From Cornus controversa (Eukaryota > Streptophyta > Magnoliopsida > Cornales > Cornaceae), in NCBI GenBank assembly GCA_026545225.1, contig CM048848.1:28622806-28686805 (forward strand): 64,000 nt of DNA, in the 5' to 3' direction. The stretch's first letter is position 1; every line of letters begins with the position of its first letter. Below the pieces are notes generated by a model. The model was not told the DNA's origin and did no database searches. It was given only the letters and a program-made list of their open reading frames with translations. Positions 1 to 12,390 of the stretch are shown here, in pieces. A program made the position numbers and the translations under genes.

Positions 1-887
1 TTCTTTGTATATTATTTTATTTAATAAGTATGTTTTTATGACTTTTTAGGTTTATAGTGATGTTTGTGGAAAATGCCCAAATTCAACAAATATAAAGCTC
101 AACACTTCTCTACATAACTTTACTATTTGGGCCATAACTTTCAGCTCGAGTATCAGATTATTGTAAGCCCAGAGTTTTTAAAATATTATTCATAGGGAAT
201 GGATGTGTATTCATGATGAAACCCTAATTATGACATTTAAGGGGTAAAATTGCGTGTCAAAGTAGTCACAATATTCTACACAAACATTACACCAGTTATG
301 GTAATATAATCATATCTCTTGACTCGGATATCGAAATTGAGTAAACTTAACGGCTATGAAAAGATAACTTGAACCCCAAGATATTTTTATTTCATGGATA
401 TTTTGTGAATCACACTTATTCAATGTCAAATTCAGAGAAAATATTCTGATATATTTTTCTCTCAGCACTCTCCTATTTTCTTTTACTTGGAGAACAAGAG
501 GACCTCTATATAGGAGACAGAGATGATCAGAAGAAAACGAGTGAAGACCAGGGCTGAGAAGATAGATACAATCCATATTTATTTGTTTATTTTATTTCAT
601 TATGTATTTTATTTATTCGTTATCTTCTTCTACCATGTGTAACTAAACTCCTCAACTTCATTAATGAAGTAAATTTATTTTGTTCATTTATTGATTCCCA
701 TGTATATGATTTAAATGTTTATGATTTTTGCTTTTTGTGATTAATTTTTTTATAGTTATTTCACCATTTATATCATGTATATGTGGTAGTCAGAAAGTAT
801 TATAATTAATCAAAGCTTGGGTTTGTATTTTTTAAAAGTAAAAATCTTTGATCTTATGTCTTTCATTAAATTGGATACATAAAATGC
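1..887. other. AT-rich stretch, no gene recognised
   Basis: No reading frame with recognisable protein motifs was seen on either strand. The stretch is AT-rich with poly-T runs. The 88-residue minus-strand frame at 310-576 has no family resemblance I can name and is probably chance. The block may be decayed retroelement sequence, but no ends were found. Confidence 0.5.
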
Positions 888-3033
888 TGAGGGCTCGTCT
901 GGCAAAACTTTTACTTCTGCTTTTACACAAAAGAAAAGAGAAGCAGAAGCTATTACTTCCATTTGGCTTATACGTCAGTGTTTGAAAAATATATATTAGA
1001 AGAGCTTTTAATACAGGAAGAGTTTTTTTTGCTTGTTTGGCAAAACATTTGTTGAAATTCTTCTACTAGTGAAATAACTATTTTGCCCTTAAATAGAGTA
1101 TTTTTTGAACTGTGTGGCAACATAATACTTTTTTTTAGGGTTCCCTCCAAGTAACCCATTCAACATAATTAAAATTTTAAAAACAAGTCATATATAATTA
1201 TAGTATATCGTGTTTAAAAAAAGTCACATTTTATCTAACATCAATTCCGTAATAATTCTATCCCAGATAACTCCATTTTAGTATCATACCCTATGAACTC
1301 CATGTCTGACTAAAAGGATGGTGGCCAAAACTATATTAAAAGGATCATATAAAAAAATATTCTAATGCTAACAATTTTCAATTGTTGATGGCCCAAAACT
1401 TGCAATTCAGCCATATTAAATTTCGTTGGTTCCACAATTCTATATTAGAAAGTCAATAGAGAAAATTCAACCTCCCCATGTTTTTCTTTTTTTGATAAAT
1501 AACCATTTTTTATATAAGAAATCATGGTACAAAGATTTAAGGTGGTCATACCACCTCAGTACATCAAACAAAACAAGAAATAGAGCACTCTAAAAAGGGA
1601 CTTGAAACTATTGTACAACATTGAAACCTTCCAATTTAGGCTCATTAAAAATTTTCAAAGTTCAATCAACACTTTTTTCATAACTGAATCTTTATCCAAA
1701 TACTCATTAGTAAACCTTCTGTGATTTATTTATCCCCATATATGATACACCATGGTAGCTAAACACGCCTTGTGCAGAAGGTTTTTCCTGAAGATCACTG
1801 TTGTTAGGCTAGCAAAATAGCTTTCAAAGTTGAGAGAGACCTCCAAAGTCTATTAAAAGTATTGGGCACTTGAAAAAAAAAAGATGATGGGCATTCTCAC
1901 TTTCCTTTCTACACAAGTGTCTTGAATGTTGAGACCTTTTTGATTTAAAACATCCACAGAAATTAATTCATAAAACTTCACACAAAATTTATAACAATAG
2001 GCTGAGACGAGGGAGGGATAATACTAACAAATGAAGGGGAAAAAACCCACTTACATTTTGGTAGTTCACAAAACAACCAAACGACAAATCTAGAACTCAA
2101 TAATGACCAATACTTCAACTGGAATGGGAATCATAAAGGAAAACCTATCATACCAAAACCTAACAATAACAACTACTATATATAAGGTAGGTACAATTAA
2201 ATCTAAAAAAAAGAGTGAAGAAATTGAAACCCCCACATGACAAATGCTATATTTGAATTGGGTTACATCTTAAAATTGTTGGTGAATGAAAAAAGAAAAA
2301 ATATATCTTTGAAACCCATGAAAGATGGAATAGAGAGACACCCATGAGGATAATCTGAAATGATGAATATTATATCTGAAACGGGTATCCTCTTAAAACT
2401 ATTGTGAATGAAAAAGTAGAACTTAGAAACCTATGAAAGATGGAACAGCGACACGTCAACACCCATGACGATAATCTGATAGCCATTGCCACAGGGACAT
2501 TGGAAGTTAATGACCAGCCATTCCCCTTTTCTCCGCACAGTCACTGCTGTTCATACCTAAAACTGGAGAACGAACAAAACCCAAAAAAAAAAAAAGAGTT
2601 GCTTGAATATGGGATAGTTTTTCGTCCCTAGTGGAGGTTGTCGGTGTCACCATTTCATAAGATTTGAGCGTCGTTGCTGTCATCAAGAGGAAACTTAGGA
2701 ATTGGAAAAGGAGAAAAATCATGACCAAAAACCGTAGAAGATACAAATCACGAAATGGTAGGATTTTTTGTATGGGATACGCTTGGAATAAACAATTTTC
2801 AGCCATAGAACAAAGGATATTGTGGGAATTATAAAATTTTCATTAAAACTTGAAACGGTTTTGTGTTTTTCTGAAAGAGTGTTCATAAAAGTTGGTGGGT
2901 ACTAGTTTCGAATGGAAAAGCTTTTAGAAGTTAAAAGCTCTCTCCCGGAACAATCCAAACACTTCTAAAAATGGCTTTTGAGCTACAAAAGCCAAAAGTA
3001 ACGTTCGAAAAGTCAATCCAAATAGGACCTTAG
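888..3033. mobile_element. Possible non-autonomous hAT-like DNA element
   Basis: The left edge carries a 'gggctcgtctggcaaaac' type end. The right edge reads 'ccaaataggacctta', which roughly mirrors a gggc(t/c)cgtttgg-type terminus typical of plant hAT-like non-autonomous elements. Both edges are also rich in 'aaaagctt / agaagc' type subterminal words (895-960 and 2915-3005). The interior has no transposase-like frame, and short runs such as aaaaaaaaaaaag near 2582 are low complexity. I could not find a clean 8-bp target duplication and the two ends match only partly, so the boundaries and class are tentative. Alternatives are two unrelated small elements or chance similarity. Confidence 0.25.
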
Positions 3034-3045
3034 AATCTTACATTA

Positions 3046-3462
3046 TTTAAGCAAATGAAAATCTACCTTTAAATATATTTTTATAGTGTTTTATTGTTAA
3101 ATCTTAAGTAAGCAATAGATTGATTTCTTGATTGCTACTCTAAATTTGGGAATTAGTAAATGAATATTAGAAGCTTTACAAATTCAATGGTAGTAGAATC
3201 CGACACTTTAGTAATTTTCTCTATTTGATTTCAATCATGTTATTTTACCTGCATGTTAGTTTAATATCTCAAATCAACCAACTTTGTTTAACTAAATTAG
3301 TTTTTAATTAATTTTAATTTATGTTAGTTTTTCTTCTCAAATAATTCCCTTGGGTTCGACCAGTTTTTCTTCTAAAAGCATTCCCTTAGGTTCGACCTCA
3401 TTATTGTTGATCTATACTTCAATAGATTCGTACACTTGTGAGTTATAAATTTTTAAAACAAC
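3046..3462 (+). mobile_element. LTR tail fragment, Athila/Tat-like (plus)
   Basis: The stretch contains the paired phrase 'cccttgggttcgacc' / 'cccttaggttcgacc' (about 3347 and 3383), followed by a 'gattcgtacacttgtgagtt' block. These resemble the 3' part of LTRs from Athila/Ogre-type plant Gypsy elements. It directly abuts the Copia relic that begins at 3463. No internal region or partner LTR is visible, so it is a truncated piece. The assignment rests on remembered family resemblance, not on an alignment. Confidence 0.35.
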
Positions 3463-4979
3463 AACAGCAAGCCTTGTAGCGCTCTATAGAACCATCTAAG
3501 TAAGTCTTGATCTTATATACCTACTTGCATCCTATATCAGACTTTCTAGGAGGCAAGTCAATCCGATCCTATGTCTGAGTTTTGATGAGTATATCTAACT
3601 CTTCTTTCATTACTTGTTGCCATTAGGGGTTAGAGGATGCCTCACGAAAAGTGTGAGGTTCATGTAATGTTACAAGGGCATGATAACAATGAAAATCACC
3701 AAGGTGGGATGGTGGAGCTTTTACCCGAGTGGAACGACGCAGATCTGAAGTTGTTGTATTGTTAGGAACCTCAGATGGGCCATATAACTGGGAATCAGTT
3801 GAAGATGAATCGACTGTTTATGATGAGTCTAAAGATCTGCATTAAATATTATTGGAGGAACAACAAAGCCATTATTTGGAACATTGAATTTGGATAGTGT
3901 ATTAAACATCTTGTGTTCCCAAAAGACAACATGACGAGAGACTCTAAGTCATTTAACAATAGGATCATAGAATTAATACCCCTTTAGTTTAAGTCCATAG
4001 TCAAGAAAGCAACAAAGTTGAGCACATGGCTGTAGTTTAGTGCCCTCATAAGGTTGGAGGAAAAGAAAGTAGGCACACCCAAAGACTCTAAGTTGACTAT
4101 AGTCAGGAGGCTTGTAATAGAGGTGTTTATAGGGTGTTCGGTTGTGTAAGAGGGGTGGGTGATGGTACACGATTGATGGTGTAGACAGCAGTGAGAATTG
4201 TTTCACCCCAAAAGGATACAGAAATAGAACTAGAAAAGACAAGTGAACGAACTGAGTCTAGAGTAAATTGAAGTTTGCATTCAGCTCGACCATCTACTGT
4301 GATGTGCCTCGACAAGAAGTGTGAAAAATAGTACCACAATTTTTTAGTATTTGAAGAAAATCATTTTCCATATATTTTGAAGTATTACCGGAACAAATAT
4401 TTTGATATTTTGGAGAACTGAGTGGAAATCATTTGAGCAAAATCATGATATATATTAAGTAACTTAGAACAATTTTCTTCAAAAATATGCATGCCAACCT
4501 TGAAAAATCATCAAGGAATATGAAAAAGTACTGTGATCCTCCCATGGTAGATACTGAAGAAGGGCCCCACACATCAGAATTAATAAGATAAAAAGAAACA
4601 AAAGCAAAAGACTCACTTTTAAGAAAAGGTAAAACAACTTGCTTGCCCAATTGACATAAAATGCAATCAAAAGATCAAACCTTAACTTGACATAACAAAC
4701 TATGAGAGACAAAATTTTGGACATGAGATAAGGAAGCATGACCTAAACAAGTGTGCCATAACTCAAGAGAATGTGAATTGACCTGTGTAGAGGCAGCAGA
4801 TATGGCAGGAGAAGGCAAATGCAGATTGGTGAGTTCAAACAGTCATCTAGTCTTGCATCCAATACCAATACTCTGTCATGTCTGAGAATCCTGTATGACA
4901 CAACCACTGGAAGAAAATGTGATGGTAAAACTAAGCTTAGTTAGTTGGCCAACAAATAAAAGATAAAGAGAAAATTTTA
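3463..4979 (-). pseudogene. Copia retrotransposon pol relic (integrase to RT start)
   Basis: Read on the minus strand, the order is pre-integrase zinc-finger region (LWHTCLGHAS near 4720-4760), the integrase core with SDVWGPSS and FIFLDDFSR (about 4500-4600), the distal core with INRVPSP, NRTPYKHLYYKPPDYSQLRV and VFGCAYFLF (about 4040-4190), and the beginning of reverse transcriptase (DLPPRKSDIGCK, VYKIKTYLDGSIERYKA) at 3475-3570. This order is diagnostic of Ty1/copia. Frames are broken by stops and shifts (for example a stop in place of the usual Trp after GCK), so it cannot be functional. It is cut on the right at 4979 by an Athila LTR and on the left at 3462. RT and RNase H are otherwise missing. 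Confidence 0.85.
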
Positions 4980-6335
4980 TGATGTGCACTTTTGTTTGGC
5001 AATCAAAATATAATACCACTCATAATAGAACGAATCCTTGAATAATAGGGCTCTACATAGAGGATGTCGATCCCACAGAGACTACGTAGGTTAATTATTG
5101 GAATGCAAGATTAATTCTAATTCAATTCATAAACAAGTATGATTATTAGTCTAAACTAGGATGAAAAATATAAATGGGAATAAATGAAATGAAGTTTGAG
5201 TTTGAGAAAAGGAATTAGGGCTTAAACTTCACCACTAGCCTTATAAACATGTTCAATTCTAATGCCAATTGGGAGTGCTCAAATATATGTAGAATATGAC
5301 TCATTTGGTTTGTGGCCTACAACGATGTCACCAAGAAAATACATGAACCCTAACTAATCATAATCCATCTTCGATTAGTACAATTTATCTACCTACCTAC
5401 GTTATGCTAATTACCTAATTGTATCAAAATTATATTCTCTAAGCATGGACTATCAAAACTAGAGTACGTTCAAGTGAAATGAGATACAAAGCCATCATCC
5501 GTTATTTCACAAAAAATAAGGATGTTGAGAAATCATTTGAAGCAAATCAAGTTCTAAGACAAGAAAAGTGATTTGAGTCAAATGAAAGTAAGGAATTTGC
5601 ATATTTGTATTGAAAACCAGTCTCAAGGCAATTTAAAGTACATATATATACACACAATCCCCAATTTGTTACAAATAAAGACAAGTATACATGGCTAGGG
5701 TTTTGTCAAAACCCTAGAGAGTAAATTAGTTGATCATCTTGAGGTGGAAGAGCTCCATAGATAAAGGGAATCCAAATTTTATTTTATCTTCAAGGCCTTG
5801 TCAAAACATCCTCTAATGCTTTCTCTTTCTAGACTTTTCTTTCTCTCTCTAGCACCCTTTATATTCTCTATATGCCACTATATCTATCCCCTTTTACAAA
5901 TTAGGCTCCTAATATTTGAAAAAAATATTTATAACCAAAAATATCCCAAAAATATCTTGCAAAGCTTGTGAGAGAAATCTGGGAGTCAGGTAGCCAAGTG
6001 GACAAGTGGCTGAAAATATCTGATATTTGATGTTTGCAATGGACGATTAATCGAAGACTTCACTTCGATTAATTGAAGACTTTGTTTCACAATTTCCTGC
6101 TACCCTTATTTATTACTTAGCTCACATCATTACTGACCCTTCACATACTTTGGCACAAGGAATGACGATGCTCGCTCATGGAAGGATCAAAATCATCGAA
6201 AATGTAGCATTTTTGGGATAAAACCTGTAATCAACAAAAGAAAAAGAACAACGTAAAAACTATACAGTAAATGCAACTAAAGGATTAGAATACGCAAGTA
6301 AAGGCGCGTGGCTGTGCAACATTCATCGCTTATCA
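4980..6335 (-). mobile_element. 3' LTR of Athila-like Gypsy element
   Basis: On the minus strand the block begins with TGATAAGC, a typical Athila LTR start, directly downstream of a polypurine tract (complement of cacccccaaactt, 6336-6348), and ends in TGCACATCA at 4980. Length is about 1.36 kb. It contains the 'gatcccacagaga' phrase near 5070 often seen in such LTRs. A palindromic word CGATTAATCG with a flanking near-copy lies at 6045-6078. Immediately left is Copia sequence, so the Athila element inserted into the Copia relic; the left target duplication would be tttta (4975-4979). Its 5' LTR partner was not found in the window. Confidence 0.7.
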
Positions 6336-8110
6336 CACCCCCAAACTTATATATCTCTAGTCCATTATGAATAAAAATAGAAATTAAAATAAAACAACTA
6401 TGCTATTTCCACTTTCGTGGGAAACGCAGTTGCATTTAGCAAATACAACAAGTCTTTTAAACCCTATGATGCCCTAGTGGACGAGCGAAGTCTCATGAGA
6501 GTTTAATAGAGATGTTACCCACAAATATGCACAAAATTCAAATAGCTCCATCATCAACTAATGAGAAATAAAATTCAAAATTTTCATCAAAATGATGAAT
6601 ACAACATTTATTGAACTGTAATGACTTAGCAATCTAAAAGCTTTAAAATCAAGAATTAAATGACAGTCCCCACATAATGCTCAATTTGATACTAGTGCAA
6701 GTACTAACCCTAATGCCCTCTTTGAAAAGTGGACTTACACCTCATTATGCAGCTAAATCTCGCTCTCGAAGAACAAATTAAATGTCTTTCAATTCATTAG
6801 AACTTCTTTTTGAAAAAGATCATAAATGCATGACTTTTAAACATAAATAAAAGTTTACAAAAGCTTATTTGAAAGCGGTCATGCAATGCCTAAGTCCATT
6901 AAGTTATATAGCAAAACCTTTTAATGAGCTTCAGGCCAATGACTCCCAAACCAAACGATTTTAGAGCATTAAGTGTAAAGACACTCCAAAAGTCTTAATA
7001 ATTCGAGTCTACTAGGCTACGAACTTAACTGAGTCATTGAAATTATTTATTGCTCAACATTGCTCACATTTAGATGCGAACTCTCAATGCTTACTGAGGC
7101 AAGAGGCCTGGTTAATAAGTGAGAAGGCTTATTACAATGCAATTTTCTTTTCTTTTTCTTTTTTATAATATTCATACCAAAGGAACTCGTTCTCAAAGTT
7201 TTTCAATAAGAATCGGACATTTGCAAAACTTTTCGGACAATGCATACCCCACAATTCAGATGTAAGTGTGCATTCAAGGTACATTTAGGATCAAAACTAC
7301 ACAATATTCAAAATTGAACAACAATGCGGACCGTTCGAATTTAAAACATGATTTAAAAAATTTGGAAATGCTAGGAAGTCGCAATTCCTAATTACTAGAT
7401 GTACACATCTATGACTAGTAAGGAATTCAATACAAATCTCTAAAGCAAGACATCATAACTATAATGGAGAATTTGATAAACCTTGCTCACTTTTATATGC
7501 GAACTATCAATGCTTGCTAAGGCAAGAGACCCGGTTAAATATGAGAAGGCTTATTACAATGCAATTTTCTTTTCTTTCTTTTTTTATAATATTCATGCCA
7601 AAGGAACTCCTTCTCAAAGTTTTCCAATAAGAATCAGACAATTGCAAATTTTTTTCGACAATGCATACCCCACAATTTAGATGTAAGTGTGCATTCAAGG
7701 TACATTTAGGATCAAAATTACACAATATTCAAAATTGAACAACAATGCGAATCGTTAGAATTTAAAACATGATTTCCAAAATTTTAATATGCTAGGATGC
7801 TACAATTCCTAATTATTAGATGCATACATCTATCACTAGCAAGGAATTCCATAAAAATCTCAAAAGCAAGAGACATCATAAATATAATGAAGAATTGTTT
7901 ACAAAAATGTGCAAATTTTAAAAAATTTGTGATCATATCATAAACTATACCCCCAAACTTAAAGTAAACATTGTCCTCAATGGTGAAAAAAAATAAAGAG
8001 ATAGAACAATCTTACCAACAGAGTTGATGGAATTTCAAAAGGCAAAACATCAACCTACTTTATAAAACCCAGCGCACGGGGCACGTTCCCCCAGACTTAG
8101 TTGAAAAAAC
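6336..8110 (-). mobile_element. Athila 3' untranslated region with polypurine-like tracts
   Basis: On the minus strand this non-coding block lies between the env-like region and the 3' LTR. It holds three G-rich polypurine-like tracts: near 8088-8098 (complement of cccccagactt), near 7950-7960 next to a 'ttgaggacaatg' phrase (minus, about 7970-7981), and the LTR-proximal tract at 6336-6348. The phrase 'gaggacaatgtttactttaa' followed by a run of G is characteristic of Athila elements. No coding frame was seen. It includes the 423-bp tandem duplication listed separately. Confidence 0.6.
7062..7907. repeat. 423-bp direct tandem duplication
   Basis: Two adjacent copies (7062-7484 and 7485-7907) begin with 'gctcac(a/t)ttta(g/t)atgcgaa' and both contain 'gagaaggcttattacaatgc', a C/T-rich 'cttttctttttcttt' run, and 'gtgcattcaaggtacattta'. 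They differ by scattered substitutions and small indels, so the duplication is old. It sits inside the Athila 3' UTR. Confidence 0.85.
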
Positions 8111-8849
8111 CTGTGTTGCTCATGAAACTACATACCATAAGTATTATGGTAGATAGGGAAATATAAAGACTAATAAAAATGTACATAATGGAAATACAGT
8201 ATGAACTAGGTACACATATGCAAAAAAATAAAAATATTACATTAATTTAGCAAATTGTGCATACAATGAACGAAATTTATGAAATACAAAATATGCATAA
8301 GCAACTGTCGAAATGGGTGCCCACATGGCACATAATAATAACTGAAAGAAATAAAAAAAAACTAAAATAACAAACTCAAACATAGAAAACATAGAAATCC
8401 TAAACTAGTCCTGAGCTGGAGGTGGTGGTCCGACTAGCTGAGGTGAAAGGGGGATCATTAGCTTCGTAGTACTGTCTCCTTCTGACTGTCCATGATAGCT
8501 CGAATATCACCATTCATAGTTTGTAGGGTGGCTTGAGTAGCCTGCTGACCCTGACGAATTAATGTCGATCCTCATAGTTCACAAAGTCTCTCAACTGTCT
8601 CTGCAATGATCTGCAAAGTCTATCTGTAGCTGAGAGAAGCCATATCTAAATACTCATACTAGTCCTGGCTCATGCCTATCATCTCGTCAAAGTTGGAATC
8701 ATCATGCATGGCCACCTTTGGGGCTACCTCATCTGTTGCCAGGACGACCGGGTCCTGTGCTAAAGAAACGTCCATTTCCAACTCTAGGGTCACTTGCGAT
8801 GATTTAACTAAATGCACCTTGATCTTAAGCCAATTTTTCTCTTAAAATT

Positions 8850-9910
8850 TGGGGGGGGGGGCGGTCCAAGTGTTATGTCAGAGTCCTCAAAATACAACAT
8901 TCGCTTATACTAGAATGGCGATCACAAGGAATGCTAACATAAGTAACCATAAGTCGGCTCTCTTACTATTCTTATGCACCAAGCCTTCCCATATCTTGGG
9001 CATTTAACCCTAAATCATGGCCAGCACTGAAAACCAAGAGTGCTTCTACACAGCATACAAGGCTCTCAACAACTCGCCCCTCTGTTCGACTACCTACCCC
9101 AATGGGATTGCGTTCTTAAGAAGCACCGTATCTAGAAACCAAAGCCGTCTAGTGCACATTGACTTGGTGGTACAATTTTGTTTCCAATTGGTAAACTTCC
9201 CTCTGCATATAGTACCCACAATGTCGTGCATTGTAACAATTTCCTCTATCGGGTCTCGAAAAAGAAAATAGTCTCCATCATCAACCATATCATCTGGTTG
9301 AGTGTGAGGACAACCCAATATGTCAGCAATGTCCTCCACTGTAATCAAAATTTTGGTCCCATCTACTCTAGAATTCAAAACACCTGACTCATCACATGAA
9401 TATTCCATGTTTATGTAAAAGACTCAGACCAGTCAAGAATAAATCGTGTCACTAGCGGGACAAAAGAGCCCATCAAAATGGCGCTTCCTCATGTTAGCTA
9501 CCACCTATGTGATGTCGGGATGTGTCTCAAAGTCACTCATCTCAAAAGAGTGTTTAGGGTGGAATTCCCATTTAGCCCACTTACGTCTGGGCACGTCTCA
9601 AACTAGTGTCGTAAGAGCCTTAAATCAAACTATTTTTGGCTCAAAATGGTGCATCGGGACTTTATCAATCACCTTGTGTGTACTGTGGATGTGTCTCTCT
9701 CTAGAGACCAAAATTAAACCCTAGTGTGGCCTATAACCATCACTACCTCTATCTTGAAGCTACAACACCAACTCAACCAAAAACTAAACAAACTTAATTC
9801 AACCTCCCTAAAAATCCACCAAGTTCTCCACAAAATGAAACACAAGCACAATGTCAACCCAACCCATAAATTAGAACTTCCAAGCTTCTTTACAACTCTG
9901 AAAACACTTC
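8850..9910 (-). pseudogene. Athila env-like/third ORF remnant (tentative)
   Basis: The clearest frame is 104 residues (9094-9408, minus). It reads SRVDGTKILITVEDIADILG, then GDYFLFRDPIEE, and ends WFLDTVLLKNAIPLG before a stop. A 'V.G..I.IT.E.IA.ILG.P' followed later by 'L..N.IPLG' resembles the accessory ORF found downstream of integrase in Athila-like elements (often annotated as a putative plant transposon protein). Decayed similarity seems to continue on both sides through stops. Its position, downstream of integrase and upstream of the polypurine tracts, fits an env-position ORF. No signal peptide or membrane segment is evident, so an envelope function should not be assumed. Confidence 0.45.
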
Positions 9911-10299
9911 TTGTTTGAAATACTGATGATGATTATGATGATGGAGAAGGAAGAAGAAGAAAAATGATGGATATGAGGCTTGGGGATGCTTTTGACAAAG
10001 AGAGAGAGAGAGAGCTTGTGCGTGAGAGGGAAAGAAATGAGGATAAGGGAAGCTGAATTTAAATGTATAAGTGTTGTCACGTGATTCATTTCTTTGATTA
10101 ATGAAAGATGATACTTCTATTAATCAACAAAATTTCTCACTTCTTCGATTAATCGAAGAGTATCTAAAAAATTAAAACAACAACAAAAATAACAAAATTT
10201 GTTCTAACTCTCATCAGATACAACATAGTCTCTAATCTATCTATAATTAGATAAAAACCTAATTTGGATAAATAGGATCACATGGAAGCATGATAGCTA
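9911..10299 (-). other. Spacer between Athila integrase and env-like ORF, with palindromes
   Basis: No gene is seen. On the minus strand it runs from the end of integrase through an AT-rich stretch, then a 16-bp perfect palindrome CTTCGATTAATCGAAG (about 10134-10149) with degenerate relatives at 10094-10130, a TATA-like 'cttatacatttaaa', and a CT-rich run (gagagagagagagag on plus near 10000) that looks like a plant 5' leader. This could be a promoter/leader or splice region for the env-position ORF; that is inference. Confidence 0.4.
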
Positions 10300-11503
10300 C
10301 CATAGGCATGCCAAGTTTACCATTTATGGCAAAACATAAGCACGGATCAGTAGTCCAAACATATAGGATCCGTCAAATTGATGACAACCACGTATTGCAT
10401 ATACATTTGGTTGTCTACACAAGGTTTCAACCTTTGCCCGTTGACTTTGAAAAGCATTTCATCCTTGGGATCCTTTAATTTCATTGCTCTATGGGGAGCA
10501 ACGAAATTTATTATAAATGGATTGTCCCAACGGGAACGACATTTTTCAAAAAGTAAGAGAAGCCTAGAATTGAAAAACCTAACTTTTTGGCCCATAAAGA
10601 ATGATTTGGCTCGGATATTGCGGTCATGGTAGGCCTTAGTGTTGGCCTTATAGATTTTTTTCATTTTCATATGCATCATTCCCTAACTCCTCCAATTCAT
10701 TCAATTGGAGCTTTCGATTCCCTAAAATGGAATGCTTTTTAATATACTAGACGATATGGTGACATGCTAATTGGGGTTTTATAAGAAGTTCGGTACACCA
10801 ATAATGCATCATTCAGTTATTACGACCAATCCTTTCTATCCGGGCGACCATTTTTTCAAGGATATGCTTAATTTTCCAATTAAATATTTCTACTTGTCTA
10901 CTTATTTGTGGGTGGTAAGGTGTAGCAACCTTATGTGTAACAAATTACTTAAGTAGATTCATAGGAACCGGTTACAAAAGTGTTTACCTCCATCATTGAT
11001 TAGGGCACGCAGAGTACCAAAATGACTAAATATGTTCATTGGAGGAACTTAACCATGACTGCGTGGTCATTGGTTTTGGTAGCCACAACCTCAATCCATT
11101 TTGATACATAGTTTACCGCTACAAGTATGAACTTATTACCGGTAGACAAAGAAAACAGTCTCATAAAGTCTATACCCCAAACATCTAATATCTCGACAAT
11201 AAGGATGGGGCTTAGAGGTATCATATCTTTATGGGACATAGCACCTAGGTACTGGCATCGCTCACAACCATGGCAGAAGGAGTATACATTCTGATGCATA
11301 GATCGCTAGAAGAAACCACATTGAGGAATTTTTTTATGCAGTTTTTTTAGCACTAAAATGACCTCCGCACACAAGTTTGTGGCAAAAAATAAGAATACTC
11401 AAAATCTCATTTTCAGGCACACACCAATGGAAAATTTGATTGGGGCAATAGTTATACAATTGAGGATCATCCTAGAATTACATCCGTACTTGGGAATAAA
11501 ACT
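10300..11503 (-). pseudogene. Athila integrase, C-terminal part of pol
   Basis: On the minus strand the frames read through the zinc-binding region (DDPQLYNYCPNQIFHWCVPE, CGGHFSAKKTA; 11,300-11,495), the core with CHGCERCQYLG, a first catalytic Asp in WGIDFM and NYVSKWIEV (11,036-11,299), a second in LINDGGKHF (about 10,985), the D,D(35)E stretch ending around HLTTHK and LEKM, and the C-terminal domain with DRNIRAKSFFMGQKVRFFNS and GQRLKP (10,347-10,679). Several stops and shifts make it a pseudogene. The N-terminal edge at 11,503 is interrupted exactly between codons of a conserved stretch by the LTR at 11,504; the preceding residues resume at 16,943. Confidence 0.88.
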
Positions 11504-11879
11504 GTAAGAACCGTGACCACTTTTGTTCGATTTTCTGTTATTTTTATTTATTGTCATATTAATGCTTTAAATTATTATATATATGTTTTAAATGTAAAAT
11601 ACAAGTTTAAAAAACTTATTTAAGGTTTGAAAAAGTTTTTGAAGCGTTTGGTAAAAGTTGACTTTTTCTGTTCCTGTTGACTCGAGGTGCGGGCCTATGG
11701 GCCCAAAAACTCTCAAAGTGTCGGAATGACACCAAATTTAGAGAGTCCCTTAAATAAAAAATTTGACACACTATGAAGTCAATTTCGTGTCCATTGGAGT
11801 TACAGAACTTAAAAATCGAGTCCGAAAAGGTTTAGTGAAAAGCTAGTGGTATTTTTGTAAATAAGTAGAGGTTAAATTC

Positions 11880-11888
11880 TATAAATAG
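11880..11888 (+). promoter_or_regulatory. TATA box of the solo LTR
   Basis: The sequence tataaatag lies 377 bp into the LTR, the same distance as the TATA-like box of element A's LTR. It would mark the U3/R boundary about 30 bp downstream. Whether it is active is unknown. Confidence 0.5.
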
Positions 11889-12363
11889 GAAGAGAATGCC
11901 CCGCCCACATTTCTCATTCTCATTCACTCGAATGGGGCATTATATATATATATTACATTTAAGTTTAGTGTTTGAATTTCTCACCCAAATTTTTTTTTCA
12001 TCTAATGATCAAAAATGCTTAAAAAATCCATCTGACAGTTTAAAATATCTATGCTTATCTATGGTCTAAAATTACTCTCCCTATCTTCAATCAATAGTCA
12101 CCATTCACTCCCACCTAAATTCAAAATTTAAACCTCACGTACCTTACACCATTCACTCCCACCTAAATTCGAAATTTAAACCACACATACCCATACACCA
12201 TCTATTGCTATACTCACTCATCAGAGTCTCTCTCATTTCTGAAAAAAGACCATAACAGAAGACCCACTCACCCACCATCTTCACCATCAGCTAAAGCCAC
12301 TACCAACCACCATGCCTAGCTCCATTCATCTTCACCCCCCTAATGGTGGTTCATCCCTCTACT

Positions 12364-12390
12364 CCCCCCCCCCCCTCTCTCTCTCTCTCA
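12364..12390 (+). repeat. C-run followed by (CT)n microsatellite
   Basis: A run of C (about 11) passes directly into CT dinucleotides. It is low-complexity sequence in a CT-rich, leader-like stretch. Confidence 0.9.

Noticed and set aside
1490-2040. LINE (non-LTR) fragment
   Set aside because: Some phrases looked LINE-like, but no RT or endonuclease motif could be read in any frame.
8861-8872. G-run as a polypurine tract
   Set aside because: It lies on the plus strand while the Athila element runs on minus, and it is a plain homopolymer.
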